The translations under genes and the position numbers were made by a program. The notes below the pieces were generated by a model. It ran no database searches and was not told where the DNA came from. It saw nothing but the letters and a program-made list of their open reading frames with translations. A stretch of DNA of 64,000 nt from DASYQD01 sp963837455. GTDB lineage: Bacteria > Acidobacteriota > Thermoanaerobaculia > Multivoradales > JAIOJS01. The stretch lies in assembly GCA_963837455.1 (NCBI GenBank), contig CAWINM010000001.1:1488001-1552000 (forward strand), read 5' to 3'. Below, piece by piece: positions 39,465 through 47,836 of this stretch (the stretch's first letter is position 1; every line of letters starts with the position of its first letter).

Positions 39465-40058
39465 ACGACCTCCTACCTCGTCCCCGCCGCCCCCGCCCGC
39501 GCCGAGCGCCGCGAAAAGGGGTCGCGCTTCCTCGCCCTGCTCGAGCCGGCCGAGGACGAGGCCGCCGCACGGGCGCGGCTGGTTGCCATTGCCGCCGCCC
39601 ACCGCGACGCCACCCACGTTTGCTGGGCGTGGCGCCTCGGCTCGCCGGCGCGCGAACGCTGCGCCGACGCCGGCGAACCCGGTGGCACCGCCGGGCCGCC
39701 GATCCTGCGGGCGCTCGCCACGGCCGAGCTCTCCGACGCCCTGCTCGCGGTGGTGCGTTGGTTCGGTGGCACCAAGCTCGGCAAGGGTGGCCTGGTGCGC
39801 GCCTACGGCGGCGTGGCGCGGGAGGCGATCGCCGCGGTTGGCAGCCGCCGCCGGCTGCAACGCACGCGGCTGGCGCTCGACGTGCCGTACGCGCAGGTGG
39901 GGGCCCTACAGCGGCTGCTCCGTCCGCCGGAGGTGGAGCTGCTCGAGGAGAGCTACGGCGAGGTGGTGCGCATGGTGCTCGCCGTTAGCGAGGACCGCCT
40001 CGCGGCGGTGCGCGACGTGCTGGCCGCGCTCGGCCTCGAGGCCCGCGAAGGCCCGTGA
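39465..40058 (+). CDS. yigZ: YigZ/IMPACT family protein, start unclear
   Basis: A UPF0029/IMPACT protein of about 197 residues. The frame reads SYLVPAAPARAERREKGSRFLALLEP, CWAWRLG, DAGEPGGTAGPPILRAL and VVRWFGGTKLGKGGLVRAYGG, then the ferredoxin-like C-terminal domain. The biochemical role is uncertain; homologues relate to translation and peptidase regulation. The frame opens after TAG 39435-39437 but has no ATG, GTG or TTG before the conserved part. An ACG at 39465 is at the expected position. Either a near-cognate start or a base error is involved. Confidence 0.8.
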   Translation, partial: TTSYLVPAAPARAERREKGSRFLALLEPAEDEAAARARLVAIAAAHRDATHVCWAWRLGSPARERCADAGEPGGTAGPPILRALATAELSDALLAVVRWFGGTKLGKGGLVRAYGGVAREAIAAVGSRRRLQRTRLALDVPYAQVGALQRLLRPPEVELLEESYGEVVRMVLAVSEDRLAAVRDVLAALGLEAREGP

Positions 40059-40180
40059 TCCTCTGACCGCGAGGCACCGAGGCTAGACCGCGCGGGCGCA
40101 GCGCCCGGCGACGTTTGTCGGACGCGCGTGGGCGCGACCCACCGGCGAATCCTGTCTCACGAAAGTCGCACCCGCCATCC

Positions 40181-40210
40181 TTGTCGCTCGCGGGAGCGCT
40201 CGTGTACACT
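40181..40210 (+). promoter_or_regulatory. Promoter for the DUF4870-like gene
   Basis: TTGTCG (40181-40186), an 18-base spacer and TACACT (40205-40210), about 45 bases before the start codon. The gene downstream has an independent, strong ribosome site (AAGGAG), which fits a conventional leader. Confidence 0.45.
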
Positions 40211-40255
40211 GCCAGGCGGTCTTTTTAGCGATCCGCTGCCAAAAGGAGCTCCTCC

Positions 40256-40627
40256 ATGTCGCAGCCTCCGATGCCGCCGAGCGCGCCGCCGCCAGCACCC
40301 GCGGCCGCCCCCGGGAGCAATCGCAACCTGATGATCGCCCTCTCCTACCTGTGGATCCTGGCGATCGTGCCCCTGATCGTCGAGAAGGACGACAAGGAGG
40401 TCCAGTGGCACGCCAAGCACGGCCTGGTGCTGCTGGTGGTGGAGATCATCCTCTACGCCGTGCTCGCCGTGGTGTCGATGGTGCCGGTCCTCGGCTGCGT
40501 CACCGTCTTCCTGCCCTTCATCGTCTTCCTCGGCTTCCTGGTCATCCGCATCCTGTGCATCACCAAGGGAATCAACGGCGAGCGCTTCCTCATCCCCGCG
40601 ATCTCGGACTTCGCGAACAAGTTCTAG
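40256..40627 (+). CDS. DUF4870-like membrane protein
   Basis: A 123-residue protein with a proline/alanine-rich N-terminus of about 25 residues and three or so hydrophobic helices (LMIALSYLWILAIVPLIV, LVLLVVEIILYAVLAVVSMV, VTVFLPFIVFLGFLVIRI). The pattern EVQWHAKHGLVLL is characteristic of the DUF4870/Tic20-like group. Function unknown. AAGGAG lies eight bases before ATG and an upstream promoter is visible. Confidence 0.8.
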   Translation: MSQPPMPPSAPPPAPAAAPGSNRNLMIALSYLWILAIVPLIVEKDDKEVQWHAKHGLVLLVVEIILYAVLAVVSMVPVLGCVTVFLPFIVFLGFLVIRILCITKGINGERFLIPAISDFANKF

Positions 40628-40631
40628 GCCG

Positions 40632-41105
40632 GTGCGGCCGTCCACCCTCCCGCCGCCGGGGTCGCCGCCTGGCGGCGCCGCGGCGGCCTGGTGGCGTCCC
40701 TCCGCGAGAGGCCCGGCCTGGCGATTCCGACTCTGGCTCGCCGTCGGTGTGGCGGCGGCCGCCGCCTTCCTGCTGCTCGGCTGGGTGGGGGTGCCGGCCG
40801 AAGGCGGCCCCATCTTCTGTACCTTCCGGCGCCTGACCGGCATCCCCTGCCCCGGCTGCGGCATGACGCGGGCGATGGCGGCGCTGGCGCGCGGCGACCT
40901 CGGCGCCGCCGTGCGCTTCCACCCCTTCGCGCCGCTTCTCCTGGTGGAGGGGGCGGGGTTGTGGGCCACGGTCGGCACGGCGCTCGTGCGGCAGCGACCC
41001 CTTACGCTGCCGGGACGCCTCCCCGAGCTGCTGGTCATCTGGCAGGCGGTGGGTTTCCTGGCGCTGTGGATCGGACGCCTGGCGACGGGTACGCTGCCCT
41101 GGTGA
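40632..41105 (+). CDS. DUF2752 membrane protein
   Basis: A 157-residue protein with the DUF2752 signature RLTGIPCPGCGMTRAMAALARGDL followed by AVRFHPFAPLLL, flanked by hydrophobic helices (LAVGVAAAAAFLLLGW; LLVIWQAVGFLALWI). The conserved CPGCG suggests metal or redox chemistry, but no function is known. GTG start four bases after the DUF4870-like stop; its own stop overlaps the next GTG. The three genes 40256-41464 form a tight group. Confidence 0.85.
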   Translation: MRPSTLPPPGSPPGGAAAAWWRPSARGPAWRFRLWLAVGVAAAAAFLLLGWVGVPAEGGPIFCTFRRLTGIPCPGCGMTRAMAALARGDLGAAVRFHPFAPLLLVEGAGLWATVGTALVRQRPLTLPGRLPELLVIWQAVGFLALWIGRLATGTLPW

Positions 41106-41464
41106 GCGATCCGTCGCCGCCCGTCGCCGCCACCGCAACGGCCCCCGGAAGCCTGCGCCTGCCGCGGTGGCGGCGGCGCGGAATCCTCGCCGCGCTCCTG
41201 CTCGTGGCCGCCTTCGACCTCGCTCGGCCGGCGCCGCAGCAGGTCTCGGCGCGGGCGTTGATCGGTGCCATCCACCTCTACCAGGCGACGCTTTCACCGC
41301 GGCTCGGCAAGCTCGGCGTGCGCTGCCGCTTCGAGCCCAGCTGCAGCCACTTCGCCGAAGGCGCGATCCGCCGCGACGGCGCGCTCGTCGGCAGCGCGCG
41401 GGCGGCGTGGCGCGTGCTGCGCTGCGGTCCCTGGACGCCGGCCGGGACCTACGACCCGCCCTAG
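41102..41464 (+). CDS. Membrane-anchored YidD homologue
   Basis: A 120-residue protein. Its C-terminal half is a YidD domain: ALIGAIHLYQATLSPRLGK, CRFEPSCSHFAEGAI, VLRCGPWTPAGTYDPP, keeping all three cysteines. Unlike the 68-residue YidD at 19226 it has about 45 extra N-terminal residues with a basic patch (LRLPRWRRRG) and a hydrophobic segment (ILAALLLVAAFDLA). It overlaps DUF2752 (GTGA). It may be a specialised insertion factor for the neighbouring membrane proteins; that is inference. Confidence 0.85.
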   Translation: MSDPSPPVAATATAPGSLRLPRWRRRGILAALLLVAAFDLARPAPQQVSARALIGAIHLYQATLSPRLGKLGVRCRFEPSCSHFAEGAIRRDGALVGSARAAWRVLRCGPWTPAGTYDPP

Positions 41465-41516
41465 CCTCGCGCCCCGGTGGCGCCGCAGCCCGGCGTGCTG
41501 GCGGCGTGCGGTGAGC

Positions 41517-41522
41517 TACCAT
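41517..41522 (+). promoter_or_regulatory. -10-like element for DUF971 gene
   Basis: TACCAT lies seven bases before the GTG start at 41530, with no visible Shine-Dalgarno sequence. It is the fourth example in this window of a -10-like hexamer at leaderless spacing. Confidence 0.3.
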
Positions 41523-41529
41523 CCGCGAC

Positions 41530-41871
41530 GTGCGCGGCGAGGGGACCTATCCGGTCGAGGCGCGGCGGCGGCCGGAGCTGCGCCAGCTGCGGCTCACCTG
41601 GAGCGACGGCCACGTCGGCGACTACGACTACCAGCTGCTGCGTGGCTGGTGCCCATGTGCGATGTGCCAGGGCCATCACGCCCTGGGGCTCACCTACCAC
41701 CCGCCGGCCCAGCCGGTGGACCTCCACCGGATCGAGCCGGTGGGCAACTATGGCCTCTCGTTTTTCTGGTCGGACGGCCACGGCACCGGCATCTACCGCT
41801 TCGAGTACCTGCGGCAGCTCTGCCCGTGCCCACATTGCACCGCCGGCGGCGAGGGAGCCCGAGGAGACTGA
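41530..41871 (+). CDS. DUF971 domain protein
   Basis: A 113-residue protein of the DUF971/gamma-butyrobetaine-hydroxylase N-terminal-like family. The fold core is LRLTWSDGHVGDYDYQLLRGWCPCAMCQGH and later LSFFWSDGHGTGIYRFEYLRQLCPCPHC. Two CPC/C clusters give six cysteines that look like a metal or Fe-S site. In other proteins this domain accompanies Mrp-type Fe-S carriers. GTG start. The cyclophilin gene follows three bases later. Confidence 0.85.
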   Translation: MRGEGTYPVEARRRPELRQLRLTWSDGHVGDYDYQLLRGWCPCAMCQGHHALGLTYHPPAQPVDLHRIEPVGNYGLSFFWSDGHGTGIYRFEYLRQLCPCPHCTAGGEGARGD

Positions 41872-41874
41872 ATC

Positions 41875-42432
41875 ATGTGGATCCTCTTTCTGACCGCCAT
41901 GCTCGCCAATCCCACCGGCAAGGCCGCCGCCGCGCCGCGCGTGACGCTCACCACCAGCAAGGGCGAGATCGTCGTCGAGCTCTACGCCGATCGCGCACCG
42001 CTGACGGTCAAGAACTTCCTCACCTACGTCAACGAGGGGTTCTACGGCGGCACCATCTTTCACCGCGTCATCCCCGGCTTCATGATCCAGGGCGGGGGCT
42101 TCACCGCCGACATGACCCAGAAGGCGACGCACGCGCCGGTCAAGAACGAGGCGGGCAACGGCGTCAGCAACACTCGCGGCACGCTCGCGATGGCGCGCAC
42201 CAACGACCCCGACAGCGCCTCGGCGCAGTTCTTCATCAACCTCAAGGACAACACCTTCCTCGACCGCGCGCAGGCGCAGGACGGCTACGGTTACACCGTC
42301 TTCGGCAAGGTGGTCGCGGGCATGGACGTCGTCGACGCCATCGCCGCCGTGCCGACCGGGACGAAGAACGGCTTCCGCGACGTGCCGACGCAGGCGGTGA
42401 CCCTCACCAGCGCCAAAGCGGCCGGCAAGTAA
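41875..42432 (+). CDS. Peptidyl-prolyl cis-trans isomerase, cyclophilin type
   Basis: A 185-residue cyclophilin. The core is VELYADRAPLTVKNFLTYVNEGFYGGTIFHRVIPGFMIQGGGF, with active-site SAQFFINLKDN and GYGYTVFGKVVAGMDVVD. The first 20 residues (WILFLTAMLANPTGKAAAA) look like a weak signal peptide, so it may act in the periplasm. It aids proline-limited folding. It is adjacent to DUF971 and followed by a convergent tRNA-Leu. Confidence 0.93.
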   Translation: MWILFLTAMLANPTGKAAAAPRVTLTTSKGEIVVELYADRAPLTVKNFLTYVNEGFYGGTIFHRVIPGFMIQGGGFTADMTQKATHAPVKNEAGNGVSNTRGTLAMARTNDPDSASAQFFINLKDNTFLDRAQAQDGYGYTVFGKVVAGMDVVDAIAAVPTGTKNGFRDVPTQAVTLTSAKAAGK

Positions 42433-42458
42433 GGGAGCGAGGGGATGCGAGCGAAGGA

Positions 42459-42543
42459 TGGTGCCGAAGGCCGGACTCGAACCGGCACGGGTTGCCCCAC
42501 ACGGCCCTCAACCGTGCGCGTCTACCAATTCCGCCACTTCGGC
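42459..42543 (-). tRNA. tRNA-Leu (GAG)
   Basis: Minus strand: acceptor GCCGAAG pairs with CTTCGGC, the discriminator is A and CCA is encoded (42459-42461). D arm GGCGGAATTGGTAGACGC is typical of tRNA-Leu. The anticodon loop TTGAGGG gives anticodon GAG, reading CUC and CUU. A class II variable arm (TGTGGGGCAACCCG) is present. Confidence 0.96.
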
Positions 42544-42626
42544 GTGGGGTGAGGTTGTCAAAGCCCGCCGGCCGTCCCGCAGGGGCGCCGGCGCGCGAGC
42601 GGCGCGGATCTTAGCAGCAGAGTGCC

Positions 42627-43016
42627 CTACGGCGTCTGCGGCGCCGGAGCCTGGGAGGCCGGCGCAGGGGCTGCCGGGGCCTGCGTCGAAGCGGCTGGAC
42701 GCGCCGGTGCCACCGGCGCCGGTTGCGCCTTCTTCGCCGGCGCATGGACCTCCTTGGCGTCGGCCCCGGTCATCACCGAGGTGCCGGCCGTCCCGCCCTT
42801 GTACACCGCGATGGCCGCAGTGAGGAGGATGAAGGCGACGAAGGCCCAGACCGTGAGCTTGTGGATGAACTGCGTGGTGCCGCGGGCGCCGAAGGCGGTC
42901 TGGGTGGCGCCGCCGCCGAACACCGAGAGGTCGGCACCCGAGCCCTGCTGCAGCAGCACGACGAGGATCAGGAACAGGCAGACGGCCACTTCCAGCACGT
43001 AGAGCACGTAAATCAC
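42627..43016 (-). CDS. secG: Preprotein translocase subunit SecG
   Basis: A small subunit of SecYEG. Two TM helices (VLYVLEVAVCLFLILVVLL and TVWAFVAFILLTAAIAVY) flank the cytosolic loop LQQGSGADLSVFGGGATQTAFGARG, the SecG hallmark. An extended Ala/Pro-rich tail brings it to 129 residues, longer than E. coli SecG. GTG start with GGAGG six bases upstream. It follows tpiA, the common arrangement. Confidence 0.95.
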   Translation of the reverse strand: MIYVLYVLEVAVCLFLILVVLLQQGSGADLSVFGGGATQTAFGARGTTQFIHKLTVWAFVAFILLTAAIAVYKGGTAGTSVMTGADAKEVHAPAKKAQPAPVAPARPAASTQAPAAPAPASQAPAPQTP

Positions 43017-43081
43017 GGGGTACCTCCGGAGTGCGTCGGCGTCCGGCCGAGGCAGGGGGCCGACGGCGGGGCGCGGGCCCC

Positions 43082-43842
43082 CTACCGGCGGGCGGCGCCG
43101 CAGGCCTGCATGATAGCCAGGAATTTCCCTGCGTCAAGGCTGGCGCCGCCGACCAGGAAGCCGTCGACGTCGGGCTCGGCGGCGAGCTCGGCGGCGCTGT
43201 CGGGCTTGACCGACCCCCCGTAGAGCAGCCGCAGCTCGGTGGCGAGAGCGGCGCCGCCGACCGCCGCCACCCGCGCGCGTAGGAAGGCGTGCGCCGCCTG
43301 CGCCTGCGCCGGCGTGGCGGTGTCGCCGGTGCCGATGGCCCACACCGGCTCGTACGCCACCACCCAGTCGGCTCCCCGCGCCGGCGCCGCCGCGAGGGCG
43401 GCGCCGAGCTGGCGCTCCAGCACCTCGAAGGTGTGTCCGGCTCGCCGCTCCGCGCCGCTCTCGCCGAGGCAGAGGATCGGCCGCAGGCCATGACGCGTCG
43501 CTGCTCGCAGCTTGCGCGCCACCAGTGCGTCGTCCTCGCCATGGTCGCGCCGGCGCTCGCTGTGGCCGACGAGGACCCAGCCGCACCCACAGTCGGCGAG
43601 CTGGGGCCCCGAGACGTCGCCGGTGTGGGCGCCGGAGTCCTCCGGGTGCAGGTCCTGGCCACCGAGGCCGACCGCGGAGCCGGCGAGCGCGGCGGCCACC
43701 GGCGGCAGCAGCGGGAAGGAGGGGAACAGCGCTGCCTCGACCCCCGCCGGCAGATCCGCGCCGCGCAGCTGCTGGCAGAAGGCGCGCGCCTCCGCCTGCA
43801 GCAGGTGCATCTTCCAGTTGGCGGCGACCAGCGGTGTCCGGC

Positions 43843-43846
<4 letters not shown>
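43082..43846 (-). CDS. tpiA: Triosephosphate isomerase
   Basis: A glycolytic TIM barrel of 254 residues. The substrate lysine is in AANWKM (K12), the catalytic His is in VLVGHSERR, the catalytic Glu is in YEPVWAIGTG, and the phosphate loop is LLYGGSVKP. The frame is intact, which marks the right-hand limit of the pgk/gap indel cluster. Its ATG overlaps the pgk stop (ATGA), so gap-pgk-tpiA-secG is an operon read leftward. Confidence 0.96.
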
Positions 43847-46097
<2,251 letters not shown>

Positions 46098-46211
46098 CGG
46101 CGCGAACCATAACAGCGCTCGGGCGGCGGCGCGCGCGAGCGCCGGCCGGCTGGCGAGGTGCCATAGGCCCCGGTGAGGCACGAGCCGAGTGTGCGCCGGC
46201 GCGCGCTCTCC

Positions 46212-46217
46212 TAGAAT
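46212..46217 (+). promoter_or_regulatory. tsaD: -10 element for tsaD, short leader
   Basis: TAGAAT, 5/6 to consensus, lies six bases before the GTG start at 46224 with no ribosome-binding site. This spacing predicts transcription starting at the GTG itself. Confidence 0.5.
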
Positions 46218-46223
46218 GACGCC

Positions 46224-47315
46224 GTGGACCCGACGCGACCGCTGGTGCTCGGCATCGAGACCTCCTGCGACGACACCGCCTGTGCCCTGGTCGACGGTGA
46301 CGGGCGGGTGCTGGCGAGCAGCGTCTCCTCGCAGCTCGCCGCCCATCGCCCCTACGGCGGGGTGGTGCCCGAGATCGCGGCCCGCGAGCACCTCGCCAAC
46401 TGGCCGCGGGTGGCAGCGGCGGCGCTCGAGCCTCTCGGCCTCGCGCCCGGCGACGCCGATCTGGTGGCGGCGACCCGCGGGCCGGGCCTCGTCGGCGCCC
46501 TCCTCGTCGGGCTGTCTCTGGGCAAGGCGCTCGCCTTTGCCCTCGACAAGCCCTTCTACGCGGTCCATCACCTCGAGGGGCACCTCTGGTCGCCGTTTCT
46601 CTCCACCGCAGGCGAGCCCGCGGCGCCGGCGCCGGAGCGCTTCGTGGCCCTCGTCGTCTCCGGCGGCCACACCGCGCTCTTCGAGGTGACGGGAGGGGCC
46701 GTGGGCACCCTCGCCGAGACGCGCGACGACGCCATGGGCGAGGTCTTCGACAAGCTCGGCAAGCGTCTGCGCCTGCCCTATCCGCAGGGGCCACTGGTCG
46801 ACGCCCTTGCCGAGGAGGGAGTGCCGGGTGCGCCGCTGCCGGTGCCGCGGGTCGACGGGGAGCTCTACTTCTCCTACTCGGGTCTCAAGAGCGCCGCCAT
46901 CCGGCGCCTCGAGGCCCTCGAGCGCGACGGCCTCGCCATCGACCCCGGGGCGCCGCCGCAGGCGGTGCGCGACCTCCTCGCCAGCTTTCGCGCCGCGGCG
47001 GTGGCGCAGCTCGTCGACCGCCTCGCGCGCCTGCACCGCGCGCGCCCATTCGCGCTGCTCGCCGTCTCCGGTGGCGTGGCGGCCAACCGGCTGTTACGCC
47101 GCGAGCTGGCCGCGTGGGCGGCGGTCGCCGGCGTCGACCTGCGTCTGGTGCCGCTCGCCTACGCCGGCGACAACGCGGCGATGATCGCCTTCGCGGCGCT
47201 GGCGCGCCGCCGTCGCGGGGACGCCGGCGATCCCTGGACGGTCGAGGCGGAGAGCCGCGTCCCGTTCGGCCGCTGCTCCGGGCCGCAAGAGACGAGCCCG
47301 GGACCCGGCTGCTGA
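46224..47315 (+). CDS. tsaD: tRNA threonylcarbamoyltransferase TsaD
   Basis: The catalytic subunit for t6A37 in tRNAs reading ANN codons. The 363-residue protein has LGIETSCDDTACALVDGDG at the N-terminus, GGVVPEIAAREH, the metal-binding HHLEGH (H116, H120), VSGGHTALFEV, and the C-terminal metal motif AYAGDNAAMIAF. GTG start. Divergent from gap. The frame is intact. Confidence 0.96.
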   Translation: MDPTRPLVLGIETSCDDTACALVDGDGRVLASSVSSQLAAHRPYGGVVPEIAAREHLANWPRVAAAALEPLGLAPGDADLVAATRGPGLVGALLVGLSLGKALAFALDKPFYAVHHLEGHLWSPFLSTAGEPAAPAPERFVALVVSGGHTALFEVTGGAVGTLAETRDDAMGEVFDKLGKRLRLPYPQGPLVDALAEEGVPGAPLPVPRVDGELYFSYSGLKSAAIRRLEALERDGLAIDPGAPPQAVRDLLASFRAAAVAQLVDRLARLHRARPFALLAVSGGVAANRLLRRELAAWAAVAGVDLRLVPLAYAGDNAAMIAFAALARRRRGDAGDPWTVEAESRVPFGRCSGPQETSPGPGC

Positions 47316-47345
47316 GGGGCGCCCCCTGACGCCGGGCACCGCGCG

Positions 47346-47780
47346 CTAGGCTGGCGCCGCTGCCGCCCGCGGCACGTCGACGCGGCCCCGGTAGGCGAGG
47401 GTCAGCATGATGCTGCTGATCACCACGTGAGGGAGGTTGAGCAGCAGGTTCGAGCCCACCGGGTCGCCGCGCAGCACGCCGGTGACGAGGTAGAAGACGG
47501 CATCGCAACAGTAGTACCAGCCGAAGGCGGTGAGGGCGAGCCGCGACCAGCGCGCCGAGACCGCGGCGGCGGCGAGCAGCACCAGGGCGGTGAGCCCGTG
47601 AGTCACGTCGTCGATCAGGCTGATAGCGTAGGTTCCCATCAGCATGTGCTCGCCGGGCTCGCCGCCATGATGGTGGTGCAGCGGCACGTTGAGGCCGGGG
47701 AGGTAGCCGAGCGTCACGACGACGCCGAACAGCAGCGCGAACCCGAAAGCGCTCCACCGCACCGTGCGATCCGAAGGCAT
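47346..47780 (-). CDS. Four-helix membrane protein, DUF4383-like
   Basis: A 144-residue integral membrane protein with four hydrophobic helices (FGFALLFGVVVTLGYLPG, LTALVLLAAAAVSA, LALTAFGWYYCCDAVFYLVTG, LPHVVISSIMLTLAY). A His-rich loop (NVPLHHHHGGEPGEHM) follows the first helix and could bind metal. The layout resembles DUF4383 proteins; function unknown. It is divergent from the FAD oxidoreductase, 56 bp away. Confidence 0.65.
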   Translation of the reverse strand: MPSDRTVRWSAFGFALLFGVVVTLGYLPGLNVPLHHHHGGEPGEHMLMGTYAISLIDDVTHGLTALVLLAAAAVSARWSRLALTAFGWYYCCDAVFYLVTGVLRGDPVGSNLLLNLPHVVISSIMLTLAYRGRVDVPRAAAAPA

Positions 47781-47836
47781 GAGACACCTCCTCGCCTGGT
47801 CTTTCCGGCGGACCTGGCCGGTTCCGGAGCCTGCCT

